From Zychaea mexicana (lineage: Eukaryota > Mucoromycota > Mucoromycetes > Mucorales > Lichtheimiaceae): DNA of 64,000 nucleotides. Below the pieces are notes generated by a model. It had not been told where the DNA came from. It searched no databases and was given only the letters and a program-made list of their open reading frames with translations. The stretch covers positions 434,001-498,000 of the forward strand of contig NW_026516674.1 of NCBI RefSeq assembly GCF_025766255.1, written 5' to 3'. Positions 10,973 through 23,200 of the stretch are shown piece after piece. The translations under genes and the position numbers were made by a program. Positions within the stretch are counted from its first letter, which is position 1. Each line of letters begins with the position of its first letter.

Positions 10973-12350
10973 CTAACATTTGTAAGAATGTAAAATGAAT
11001 CCTCTGAACTGACTTTTATCTACGCTTTTGCAAGCTTCCGTAGTTCTCTTTGTTAGAGTGTCTTCTTGCAAAAACCTCTGGCGCTTAACCTTACTCTTCG
11101 CATCTGCCCAAGATTGTTCTATGGGGTAAAGTTCAGGAGAGTAAGTAGGAAGATACACACACTTATATCCTCGATACTCAATATATTTCTTTATATTTTC
11201 ATGTGTGTGAATAGGTGCATTGTTCATAACTATGTAATGACCTTTCATATGTGGATACTTGTCCATTTCATCAAGAGTCATTTTTAGGGAACTGATATAG
11301 TGACCTGTTACTGTTCCTGAGCTGATATATCCTTCAGCCTTTCTCTTCTTCGCAGGTCTCGGTTTTTTTACGCCCACTGCAATCAAACCTGATGCAGAAA
11401 TGGCACCCAATATAGACGTAGTATTTGCTCTCGTGGTAGGTCTAGTAACAATAGCACGAGTACCCATTTGTGGACCAAGCTCTAAACCGTTTCATGTTTA
11501 TGTCAAAAGCAGACTCATCAAGGAACACGCAATTCGTCATGAAGTTCATATCTGTATTTTGCCATTTGCAAACCCAATCGTATCGCTCCTCAATTTTTGC
11601 TGGACTGTTTCTTTCAATGGAATGAAAATCAGCCTTTTTCAACGATAGGTTGCATTCCCTTTTCATAAAGTTATAAACAGTACTGCGTGAAACCTTAAGA
11701 TCATTGAATCGATCCAAAATGCTCTGTGACTTCAACCACAGTAACAGACGGATTGGCATCAATGAAATTGATAATAGTCCTTTTATGCTCTTCCGTTAAA
11801 ATACATTTACGACCGATTCTAGTACAACTGTCAAAAATGTTGCCAGGACTCATGCTATGCTGTTTAGCCCATCTCTGCGCCGTTCGAATGTGTATACCCA
11901 ACTGCTTTGCCACAGCTGATGCACTCATGCACTTTTCAATCTTCAGATCGAAAAACCTAACATTATCTCGGACAGTATATCGCACATAATCTCGTTTAGT
12001 GTTTGCCTCCTTCATACGAGTATCTTCATCTTTTGACTTTTCATTCGCCACTGAAAAAGCCAAAGAAGATTCGCCAGAGGCCGTATTTTTCAAATACTCA
12101 GAATGGGTTGCACAGGTGACAACATTTCTGAAAATGCGAAATTGATTTTGACTGGCTGGCGACATTGATTCTGACTCGCCTGTGATATCAATTCTGACTG
12201 GTAATCTTGATTAGCTGCGACATTGCTTATTGGAAACACTGTACCTTGAATCTTCTGTTGCGCCAAACCACTTGAGGCTTTGTTCCGCTGACATTTATTT
12301 TTTCTCGATCTACATATCCTAAAGCAATTTTTGTGATGACCCAAGTACAT
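10973..12350 (-). pseudogene. Tc1/mariner-type DDE transposase relic
   Basis: Three overlapping minus-strand frames together give a transposase. They contain an N-terminal helix-turn-helix region (SASAVAKQLGIHIRTAQRW, then ILTEEHKRTIINFI, 11701-12165), a central part with the first catalytic Asp in VFLDESAFDI (11442-11762), and a C-terminal part with YSPELYPIEQSWADAKSKVK (10973-11467). The protein is broken by at least two frameshifts, near 11705-11760 and near 11445-11465. The second catalytic position, normally MDNAPIH, reads MNNAPIH (about 11215-11235). That Asp-to-Asn change would itself inactivate the enzyme. The upstream frame to 12350 is Gln/Ser-rich and may be the N-terminus. I could not find convincing terminal inverted repeats. 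Confidence 0.85.
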
Positions 12351-14414
12351 ATATGGGGATCAGTAGTCCTTGTATTTATAGAGAAGGTATATGTGAAAGA
12401 GGTATTGGTAAAATAAAAACATTGAAGAAGCGGTTATTATATTTTTTACTATCATACTGGTGCATATCATGCCTTTATTGGACAACAGCTACGATACGCT
12501 TATGCATGGATAGTATATGCAGCATACTCTTCTTTCATCTATCTATAATTTGAGCCAGCAGCGTTATGACTTGCAGAAATAATTGTACGTACAAAAATAT
12601 CATGTAATCAGTGTTATGTAGAATTTTAAAGAAAGCTTTGGAAGATTAGTTAATATGTCAGTGGGATTACACATAATAGACATAGTAATTGACAAAGTTT
12701 AAGTTGTTAGTATGTGCATAAGAAAGTGTGAAGGATAAGTTCTTAGCTTTGCTGGGTTCAGTTGGATCTATCAAGTCATGAGGTGCATATGTTGGTGTGG
12801 TGGTCGTGATGTGGCGCAGATATCACATGCAAATGTCCGTCGCACATTGCCACTAAATGATAGTCGTCTTATTTGTTGCAGATTTTTGACTCCACCAATA
12901 ATTTGAGTTTAATCTCTAACATAAAAAAAATAAGCGCAGTAGTGCGGTGCTATCACGCATAAAGAGATTTGTAAAAGTAATACATAACAGTATATATACT
13001 TATGACTACTTCTGCTATCATGAAAGTGGTAATGTAATAGATCGAGGAGATCAACTCAAACAGAAAGCGAACAATGTCCGGCTTGACCATTGGTGGAAAC
13101 AGGTGCTATAAATATCGCATATATATAGATTTGTCGCTATTGTAGTTCTTGAGATGAATTATAAGAAGAAAATATTCAAGGAAAGCAAGTACATTTATCG
13201 GGAATCGTATCATGAAGCATCTCTCAAGAGACTTTCTTGTCAATTCTCGGTGAATCGCCATATATGATACACTCAGCTCTGAGAAGGAACTACACTTTAC
13301 CGCTAATTAGGAAGCTAAATTTCTTTTTTACTTCTTTTATATTATATCGTCGTACCTATGTACTGTAAGACTTCAGGTACTTGAGGATCTCGCGTCTTCA
13401 ATATGATATTGGATTCATCTGAGTAAGAACAAGATAAATTAGAAGAGAGCTTCATGTACAAAAGAAGGTATATTGATAAGCTTGTCAGCTTGAATGATAA
13501 TTAATACTCACAAGGAAATGATTTGATCAACTAGGTGGGTTGTCGCCCGCCTCGAGCTCAACATATCTCGTTACATAGCAACCTACATACTGAGAAAAAA
13601 AATTATACTGTATGCAGTTTAGTATGGTGATGATGCACACTCTCTTTCATTATTATTAGATGTGCACAATAGAAATGTGGGTAAATGATGAGATAGTCGG
13701 ACCCTTTTTTCTTGTGCTGTATACAGAAACACTTTTTATTACTATCGCAATTTTCTTAAACGTACGTAAAAGTATATAAGCAAATGTATTTTTATCATCA
13801 GACAAAGATCTTCATTACAGCGCGGATTAGTTTTTAAGGAGTTAAGCGGATGTAGTAAATTAATAGCGATCAGCGGTGCTAGAGAAAAAGAAGAAACTCG
13901 CACTTGTCGATCCAAGACTTTTGTACGCATACCAACCTGCAAACCGGAGCTGTTTTTTTGTTCTCGGACGCATCTGCTGCTGCTGCTTCTGCTGCAAGGC
14001 TTAAATTTAGACTATAAAGTATTATACAGATCATCAACCGCCACACAAAGTAGTAGGATGCTAAGCTACAAGTGAGGTATCTGTAAATACGTACTGGACT
14101 GCTACATTAGTTGTTTAACATCATGATTTACTAGTAATAATTCGTACAAGTGGAAGTAATTAAGTGGTGTCATTTTATGGTATCAAGCAGTTCACTATGA
14201 AACTGCAAGTTTGTTGTCTTTTACTAATTGCGACAGTCACCCCTGGTGTGTCCTCTTTCGCTCTCTCAGCCTGCACTAGTTCGATATAAACATCATATAA
14301 GCAAAACTTCACCTGCACTCCTTTTTCTCTTTTTTCTTCCCTTTTTTTTCTGCTTTTTTGTCTTATCATAGATAATAGAGACACTGTTTCTGAAATAATT
14401 ATTCAAAAGAAAAA
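12351..14414. other. Intergenic, no supported gene
   Basis: About 2 kb of AT-rich sequence. Frames are short, disagree with codon-like composition and have no family resemblance. A CTG-rich stretch lies at 13973-13997. Confidence 0.5.
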
Positions 14415-15484
14415 ATGTTAATTTTTGCTTCTGATTCCGTCACGACCAGCATACTTGAACTATTGCTCTGCACTACAGCTTGGACTATTGCATCAGCTCA
14501 AGTGGATACTGGAGGCAAGTTATCTTAAAAACAAGGTGGTCATGCAGGCCGTGCTGCTGTTGTTTTTATTTTGTCTTATATTTTCTCATGAAGGGAAAGG
14601 GAGGAAGAAGAGAACAAATAGGAGGGATATATATAAGAGGAAGGGGTGAGGGTCTTGCGCTACTACAGCAGGGTTCGTAGGCTGTAAAGCAGCACTAGCT
14701 TACCAGCAGAATGTTTAGAGGATAGCGATCCAACAGGTGACGACTCTGCCGGTTTAGGGGATCCTACAGGCGACGACACTTTTTCAGATGATCCAACGGG
14801 GGAAGACGAGCCCGAAAACCCAACGATACAACCGCCTTCTTCTGCAGCAACACCGGGCCAGCAAAGTGGGTTTCCTCTGACAGAAAAAACATCGATGGGC
14901 TAGATGGGGTTATTCAAACTAACTTATTCTGTGCATGTGATGTGAATTGATATAATATTATGGTCCATACAGATGGTGCAGGAAATCCTTCTGCACAGGC
15001 GAGTGGTAGCAGTAGCAGCGACCAATCAGCAGTTGCAGGAGCAGGAACGGCACCGTCAACGCCGACTGCACAAAACGATAACAGCGCTGCAGATGCGGCC
15101 TCTTCTGCTTCCGCAGCGTTGTCACCATCATCATCATCCACACCAGCAATATCGGGTGACAGCAGCGATAGTAGTAGCGGCGGCGGTAACGGAGGTGCCA
15201 TTGCTGGTGGAATTATAGGAACTCTGATAGGCCTAGCCGCCCTGGGTGCTCTTGCCTTCTTTTTGATGCGAAGAAAGCGACAACAAGATCCAGCGGTACA
15301 AAAGACTTCAGCGGATGACCTTGAAGAGTTTCGGCCGCAGAATGAGGAAATGGTTGGATACCACGCTTGGAACGCGGCGTCATCCTCCAACATGCTCGCA
15401 TCGTCAGCCGCATATCATGCTCCTCCTCCCCCGCCTCCTCCACATCAATACGTATCTGCGGGTCAGACGCCCAATACACATTGA
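14415..15484 (+). CDS. Mucin-like single-span membrane protein
   Basis: A three-exon model (14415-14514, 14707-14865, 14973-15484) closes in frame at 256 residues. Exon 1 encodes a moderately hydrophobic start ending ASAQ, a possible signal peptide. Exon 2 has acidic repeats of the type DPTGDD, three copies, then a Pro/Ser stretch. Exon 3 is Ser/Ala/Gly-rich and leads to one membrane segment (GGAIAGGIIGTLIGLAALGA) followed by RRKRQQ and a cytoplasmic tail with a run of about seven prolines. The layout resembles fungal cell-wall sensor or mucin-type proteins (Wsc/Axl2-like), but there is no recognisable ectodomain. The first intron would use a GC donor (GCAAGT) and the acceptor is my choice among several; exon 3 is certain, exon 1 is not. 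Confidence 0.65.
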
Positions 15485-15580
15485 TTCTCCCGGTTTTGAT
15501 TGATTTACAGTACTCTTAAACAAAAGCTTTCGCAGTCTTCTTTATTCTTTATTTTGGTTTTTTCTCCAGTTATTTCTCTT

Positions 15581-16895
15581 CTAGAAGATAATATCCTCAT
15601 CGCCTTGGTCAATCAGATCGATTTGGCCCGTTTCATCGGCTGTACGGAACTCGGGCACTGTGATTGTTTTATGTACCATACATTAGCTCTTATTCTCTCT
15701 ATCCTCCTTATAATACCTGGCAATCTTACCTTCTCCGTCCTGCATTGCAGCAGCAGCTTGGATCGCTCTTTGTTTTTCCTCGGCAGCAGCACGTTCTTTC
15801 TTTTTGCCCTGCACTTTCTTTAATCTAATAAAACATTAAATTACAGCCGTTGAGTTTTCCACTAGCAAGTGATAGCAAAAGATAAAACACATACGAAAAT
15901 TACCTGAAAAATTCTTCTCTGTCCTGCTCATCGAGCTCGGAAATGATATACTTGATGGTATTTTCGTAGCGAGGAATAATGACGTGTTCGATTGCATTGA
16001 CACGACGATTTGTGGCCTTGATGACCTCGTCAAGAATCACAAAGGCGGTTTGTAAACTAGCAAGCTCAACCAAGGTCTCGACAGCTTTTCTATAAACTTC
16101 TTTGGATCGCTGGATATGTTGACCACCACGTCCCAAACCGGTAAACTCGAATGCTGGTTTTCATAATATGTCAGTTTGAGCAAAAAAATTCGAGGTAGTT
16201 GTGACAGTAGCAGAAAAACAGCGAGGTACATACCATTATTGCCTTCGGTATACATGGCGAAAGTGGGTAACATAACGCCAGATACGTTTTCTTGATTGGC
16301 TCGGACACGTAACTGCGCCGATTTGCTGGCTTCTTGAATTTGGTAACTGGAAATTGAACGCATAAGATTAGTACGAAGCTAATCCTCGCGACTACACACC
16401 TCTCTCTCACAGAAGAGAAACCACACATGTGTACAAAGAAAGATTTTTCAAGATATGTTTTATCCAATATCTTTACCTAATATCGCCAGCAGCATATTGA
16501 ACTTCGGCAAGCGAAAATGACGCTGCTTGCATGATTTGGCCCATCTTTCGTTTAAGCTATAAACAAATATGCACGTTTAGATTTATTCCAGTTTATATCC
16601 GCACGAAAAAAGCGTCTGGAAAAACAAGATACCTCGTCAATACGCTGCGTGATAGTACGGAAACGCTTCGTGAGAGCTTCGGCTTTACGCTTAAGCAACG
16701 AATGGCCAGTTTGAGCACCCTTGAGTCGGGTCTTCATGGTCGTCAGGGCCCTAATCAAGCAGTCAGACAAAAAGGGTTAATGCCTTTAGCAAAACAAAAC
16801 TTTGTTTTTGAAATTCAATGGGTAGTTTTTATATATAAAAAAGACACACACATGCGCGTAGGGAAAATGCTAATTCGTTGATTTGCTCCTGACAT
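15581..16895 (-). CDS. VMA8: V-type proton ATPase subunit D
   Basis: Seven exons on the minus strand (16895-16852, 16750-16633, 16556-16477, 16346-16234, 16153-15904, 15824-15730, 15657-15581) give 258 residues, close to the 256 of yeast Vma8. Subunit D is the central rotor shaft of the V1 sector, turning inside the A3B3 hexamer to couple ATP hydrolysis to proton pumping at the vacuole and Golgi. Family landmarks are all present: start [78 protein letters not shown] and the C-terminal DEDIIF. It is largely alpha-helical coiled coil. All splice phases agree and the gene looks intact. It faces the convergent plus-strand membrane-protein gene, with only about 96 bases between the two stop codons. 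Confidence 0.97.
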
Positions 16896-17995
16896 TTTCC
16901 GTCTATCGAGATGTAAAAGCGGAAAAGGGTTGAAACGGAGGGCGTTTCGGCTCGAGTCACTCGTAAGTCGCTCATCATTGTCGGAGCCGAACAACGGAAA
17001 CGTCGGTGCTGGAATAGCGTATGTATGCCCTCAAAAGAAAAGAAACCAAGTTTCTTATCGTAAAGAACGTGGCGGAAGTGAGGTTGGTCCTGGATTGTTG
17101 CATAATAGCGAGAAGTCTTACAAAAAAAGAAATAATGTTTGTTTGTTGTGGCTCGCGTAATTGTTGCATGGTAACCAGTGATATCGCGCGGGGCCACGAG
17201 TAGGCAATGATGATGATGATTGTATCATGGCAGCATATAGACTTCTTAAAGAAAATCAAGATGGTATTACACCGCTGATTATCAGGTGAAACAACGCAAC
17301 GTCCTTTTTCTGTCCACTTTTTCCATACGCTAAGCATTGGTAACTACTGTTATTCTAGTAGCGTACAAGCTGAAGCTGCTGTTGATTTACCTTTAACGCT
17401 AGGATAGTCGTTGATCACAACAGAATTTTTTTAGGAAAGATTCGCCAAAATGCTCTCAGCCAAAGATGCAATCCCCTACAACCATAAATCTTACCATTGG
17501 CGTATTCGTTAAACCTTCAAAGAGCTTCAGGTACCCACAGGACGCAATCAATTACTACATATTGCTTTTGTATATCTTGTTATAAATATAAAAAAGACCT
17601 AGGATGCTGTGTATATGATACGATGTGCGATTTTAAGTGCACCAAAGGTGATCAGATAAAATGTCAAATCCCTAGTGTTCTTGTCAGCTACAATTATGGT
17701 CCTTGGAATGTTTGTGTTTCCCTTGTAAAATTTGTTTTATTAAACAATAATAAAGTATGTATAATGGTGTAATAGATGTTCTCACATGTTTTCAAACACG
17801 TGAACCTTTATGGTTGAAATATCTTGTTTTATCTGCATGATCAATACCAATAGGACGATGTCGAAGAAGATACTAAGGCCAAAAGCTGCAGAAGAAGACG
17901 CCTATTTAAAATAGTTAAGGTAGTTAAGGAAGAGCGGCATGGTTAGCGTCCAGTAATCATATTCTGTCAATGTTTGCAATATAGCGTAATTCTTT
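16896..17995. other. Intergenic, no supported gene
   Basis: Overlapping short frames occur on both strands around 16930-17340 and one plus-strand frame at 17497-17772. None shows domains, plausible splice structure or conservation I can recognise. This interval should hold the VMA8 promoter. Confidence 0.5.
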
Positions 17996-18727
17996 CTAAT
18001 TGCGTTTACTAGACAGCAACAGGTGCTTTATCCAATTCTTTAATGATCTCCCCATTATACTTACGAAACTCTGTTTCACAGTTGCTGTGGGTGGGGGATG
18101 TTCATCATGACGTTGGGCGTCAGGAGCAGAAGGATGGGGCTGAGAAGAATGAGAACCAGGAGAGATCACTGTTGGTGATCCAGGAAGTTGGATCCTTACT
18201 CGATGTTCACCGTGCTGCTGTTGTTCCTTCTCCGATACACCAGGAGTATACAAGGTGTCGTGTTTGACATTTCCTAAATCGAGCTTTACGCGGGTTCTAG
18301 TGAAAGCGTACAGCTTATCCAACAATCGATAACCGAGGGCACCGAGGACACACATGTAAACATAGGGCTTGAATCCGGCAGGAACAAAAAGAGAAAAGAA
18401 AATAGTCGAACGAGTAAAAGTGAGAGGCAGGTTTGGAAGAATGTATGTGTATGTGAATGCGAGAAGTGAAAGTGTGATAGTGTAATTCGTGTAGGTGTGA
18501 GTGGGGTAACATAGGATGTAAGTGACAATACAAAAGGTAAAGATATTGAAGTTTCTGTGCAATAATACGAAGAAGCGAAATAAGAAAAGTATAGGAAGAT
18601 AAATGAGAAGAGCAACAAAGGCTATTATGCCAGCGAGAACCTGCTGGTTTCTCGGGTCTTGGAAATGATGATAAAGTATGAACATTAATAAAACATAGGG
18701 ACATGCACCCAAAATGTTATATACCAT
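17996..18727 (-). CDS. Multi-pass membrane protein of unknown function
   Basis: A single frame of 243 residues starts with a hydrophobic helix (ILGACPYVLLMFILYHHF). It has a second long hydrophobic stretch (VLAGIIAFVALLIYLPILFL), then further hydrophobic segments to about residue 135, so four or five membrane spans are likely. A basic segment (FTRTRVKLDLGNVKHD) follows, then a hydrophilic tail rich in Ser, Pro, Gln and His (HSSQPHPSAPDAQRHDEH) ending in lysine/arginine. I do not recognise the family. The middle part (about residues 50-115) has unusually repetitive Thr/Tyr codons and could conceal an unspliced in-frame intron; no clear donor was found. Confidence 0.55.
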   Translation of the reverse strand: MVYNILGACPYVLLMFILYHHFQDPRNQQVLAGIIAFVALLIYLPILFLFRFFVLLHRNFNIFTFCIVTYILCYPTHTYTNYTITLSLLAFTYTYILPNLPLTFTRSTIFFSLFVPAGFKPYVYMCVLGALGYRLLDKLYAFTRTRVKLDLGNVKHDTLYTPGVSEKEQQQHGEHRVRIQLPGSPTVISPGSHSSQPHPSAPDAQRHDEHPPPTATVKQSFVSIMGRSLKNWIKHLLLSSKRN

Positions 18728-20290
18728 CTTTCGAATAGAGAGGCGGTTATCAGAAAAAGTTATCGAAAGAAAAAGTAGAGCAGTTTCTCAAATCATCTGC
18801 TTTTTATACGATGCCTCTTCATTTTTGATGTATGAAACCGAGCCAACTTTTTTTTCTAACAATAAAACCAATGGCATAAAGCCATTGTCTCTGCTTAACC
18901 AGCTATTATCAAACAATGACGACAAGCTCTCTCGTCGTGCTAAAACTGTTTAAATCGTTTTGTTTTTTCTCCCGTAATATAATTAAGCACAGTTAGCAAC
19001 GCACCGTACCTGTCAGTGGCTAAGCCATCACTCAGTCATAATCGTAGTATATTCACCATAGGCTTATATTATCGCTTATTAATGAAAGTGAATATTTGTC
19101 ACTTCCGTATGGTTTTGACGGCTAAAAAGCCTATTAACGATAGATCTCTTCGCCACTCTTCAATATATCACATTGTATACATGTGTATTCACAATGCTCT
19201 GCATTTCTTGTATATAACGCCGTATACATTATTAGGCTTTTGAGTCATGAACAAGTAGCGAGAATGTGTAGCTGGAAAGCAATATGCTATTCTTTGGTGA
19301 GGATGACGAGGGTGATATTATTGTGTTATTAATCACTGCTCGCTTACTTTCATGTGAGATTGCTTTGTAAGAATACATAGTCTCCTCCAAATCTTTACCA
19401 AAAAGAGTTATTCGAGAATCTTTTTTCAAATATAGACTAATATCTACCACTTTTCATGATTTTATCAATAACGTACATATAGCGTGGCGGAGTGGGTATG
19501 CATAAAAGCTCTCAATGAAGCTGGTGGCAGCACGAGCAGCAAGAAGGACGTTCTAATGTTGTGTGCCTATTTAATCTCGCTTTGCAACTTCTTCTGCTAT
19601 TTCTGTAGTTGCCTTATCTAACATACAGTATACTTCTTACATAGCGTCGATTGGGTCAAAGTGTATATTTGTCGCTGAGCTCTGCAGCAACCGTTCAGGT
19701 ACTTTACCTGCAAAAAAAACAACACATCCGCATGACATTTTCATGCGCAATAATAGCGTGGAACTTACGCCTCCCCATTTTTTTTAATCACATATAAGCA
19801 TGGTACGCACAAAGAAACCAGCAGTAGCCACAGCTACCTGCCCGCAAGCCATTCAACTTCCGCGAAGCGTTTGGAGGACAAGAGATTATTCATTACTAAG
19901 TTTATAGAAGGAAAAGGGCGTATATAGCCATGTATATATCGGATTATAAATCTATATTAACCTGGTACTTGATATTTTCATATAATTTGTAAATCAAAAC
20001 ATATCTGTTAGTGTTAAGAGCAAGAATGATGTCGATTATTTATTATAGTAAACGATAAAAAAATGGACTGTGGTAAAAGTGGTTGAGTGCTGCAAAATGT
20101 CATCTTGAGTAAAACTGTAACTGTGTGGGTGTGTTGTGTAAGAAATCTAAACCAGGAAAATCTCGTTTTTGCGTTTGGGTATTTTTGTTACTGTTGGGAT
20201 TTTTGTACATGAATGAAGAAATGGAGAATGTGGGTGGTTGATGCGCAGATGGATAATAATGATTAAAAAATGGATGGATGATGTAGTACA
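18728..20290. other. Intergenic, no supported gene
   Basis: AT-rich and without convincing ORFs. It contains the 3' region of the Rim15-like gene and the promoter of the membrane-protein gene. A TGGCGGAGTGGG string at about 19484 looks like a tRNA A box but has no matching B box. Confidence 0.5.
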
Positions 20291-23200
20291 TCAGCCTTTC
20301 AGGCTTCTGCTGTTGATGCTTGCTAATGCTGATATGGGGGAAGAAGATGAGGGTTTGCGGAACTGACGTATTTGCTGTGACACAATGGCTCGATTAATAG
20401 GTTTGCAAAGGATATCATCAAACGAGCCAGCTTGTTGTGCCGTGCGCTCATATGCAGTGACAGCCACAATTGGAGTATCCTGGTTGATATTGTGGGTGGA
20501 TTTGATCATACGTGCCGCTGCGTCGCCGTCAACTAGTTATAATAGTACATGTTAGTTGGATAAGAAAAACAGTGCCTTTCCTCGATTCATAGTTACTGAC
20601 TACGATAGTAGTAGCTAGATATAAGAAAGGTGACTTACTGATTGGCATGCGAATATCCATGAAAATGATATCAAACTGTACATCCCCCATGGCACACCGG
20701 ATTGCCTGTGCTCCGTTCCTTACGATCACGCAACGGCAGCCGAGCATTTGGAGGATCGTTTCGAGAATTTTACAGCTGACAGGATTATCGTCAGCGACAA
20801 GACAATCGAGCGTCTTTTTTGGTTTAGGTGGCAGGCTCACTGTGGTGGAATTAGAAGCAGCAGTAAAACTAGTAGCAAGGTTGTTACTCATTGCACCGCT
20901 GGAAATTTCCAATGGATGTGGCGGTGCCGGTTCAGCGACCACCAATGTTAACGGCTCTTCTGCGGGAGGCGTGGGATAATTCTCAGATTTGAACCGGCTA
21001 TTGATCCGTGCCTTGTGGTTCCCCGGCGACGAAACAGATCTTGCGCGTGTCGGTAACCATTCCATAGCAGCCTTTTTTAACGGATGTTGTTGTTGTTGTT
21101 GGTGGTGGTGTTCAAGGGATCGTCGAGGAACTACTTTGGTTGACGTAGACGGTGAAAGACTGTGTGGAGTATTGGGGAACGACATTGCATGCCTAAGATC
21201 CAAATCAAAGAGCGATCCACGCTTGGCGACCTGTTTCTTTTTCGATATTGGTAGCGATCGAGCACCAGCAGTCGTGGTAGACTTTGCACTAGCAACAATG
21301 CTATCCTGACGGATCTTGCGGATAGCAGACTCGTTGGCCTTTTCGAGCATAGGCAAGTTCTTGTACACAAAGGTACCAAAGTCATCGCGGCAGACGGACA
21401 ATTCCAATGCCATCTCTGTCGATGATTTGCCGTTATCACCGGGCAAAGGTGTCAATTTCTCGGGATTTTGCTCCTGGATAATGGCTTTGGCTCGCTCAAC
21501 TTGCTGTTTGCTGTCTTGATCGTCGTCATCCATTAGCATCATCGTAGCCCCTCGTGCATCAAAATAGTCTGTGTCCTCAATATCAGCTGGCTGTGGCACA
21601 AACGAAGCTGACTTGGTCAACAGCGTGTCCCATTCAATATCTTTGAAAAACGGATGGTTCTTGACTTGCTCAAAACCTTGGCTACCAAGTCGTTTTTCTG
21701 GGTCAAGCCTCATGAGACTTTCCATGAAATCGCGTGCTTCAGGTGAGATCGTGACCACATCCTCATGCCAATCGATGCGTCGGGACAAAATGTTGTCGAA
21801 TACCTTGTCTGTGGATTCTGCATGAAATGGAGGGTAGCCGTACAAAAATTCGTAGCTAATTACGCCCAGTGCCCACTAAATGTTATATACATCTATGTTA
21901 GAAACCGCATTATTCGCAGGTATACACATTGATTCTTGTAAAACTTACCCAATCGACCATTGAATCCTGGCCGGTGCCCAGAATACTTTCTGGTGCTAGG
22001 TAATCAGGTGTTCCAACAGCATTTCGAGGAGCTGAGCAGTCATCTGGTTCTTGTCGCCGAAGTTGCTCAGGATGCATATACCCAGGCGTCATTATGCTCG
22101 GGGTAGTAGCGCTGAAATTGCTGGAATAGGCTGTGCTGGAACGGTGCCGGCCGCTGCCAGTCGTAGGACGATCATCAGAGACCACGGATCTTCCGGATGA
22201 GCTGTATAATCCATCAAGAACAGGTGTCCCTGAGCCTTCAGCTGATGTAGCACTGCTTGCTATAGAACCCCGTCGACGATCGTGATCGAAAAGCAAGTTG
22301 AAATAAGATGGCCGATACATGCCATTGTTGAATGATGATGGTTGGTCTTCACAAAAAGGCGGCGGTGTACCGGATCGAGAAGGTGCTGGTGATGTAGGCT
22401 GCGCGTGTTCAAACGACTCTGCGCTGCCGTTTGACAATTCATCTCGCACACGTCGATCCAAGAATCCGATCCGAGAAAGACCAAAGTCAGTCAGTTTGAG
22501 ATGGCCGTTTTGGTCGATCAGCAAGTTATCAGGCTTCAAATCCCTAAAAATTACAAGTGGTTGAATGAGTTTATAGTTATTCCTTTAGACATATCGAGAT
22601 TCAAATTTTGAAAGTTCACAGACAATTATTACAATGGAATTCAAATTGTCTTACCGATGAACAATGTTATTGCTGTGCAAATACATTAGACCCAAAGTAA
22701 CTTCTGCCAGATAGGTGCGGGCCCATTCTTCGGGCAGACTTCCCAGGACCTTGATAAGCGTCGAACAATCACCGCCATTGAGATACTCGAGCACCAGGTA
22801 GAGGTAGTCTTTCGATTGAAACGTATAATACAGCTTGGTCACAAACGGGCTATCTGTCTGGGTCATCAAGATCATTCGCTCCGACTTGACATTTGTCACT
22901 TGGTTCTTTGCAATCATATCTGCCTTTTTCAAGAACTTGATCGCATAGTAGTCGCCCGTGGTCCTTTTCTTTGCAAGAAATACTGAGCCAAAGGCACCTT
23001 TACTGATTGGTTTGACGATTTCAAAGTCCTTGATTCCTGGCGCTGACGGTCGTGGTGTGATCGGTGCTGGCAAAGGTGTCGTTGGTGATCGACCCAAAGC
23101 TGTTGAGCAACGCGGCGAGTTTGAGCCTACTGATGCTTGAATATTCTTTTTGGCCGGCGCTGACGTTACATCCTTGGGTGGCGTGGAAGAGAATGCTGAT

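Noticed and set aside
19484..19560. tRNA gene candidate starting at a TGGCGGAGTGGG A-box-like string
   Set aside because: No T-arm or B box at the right distance and no acceptor stem.
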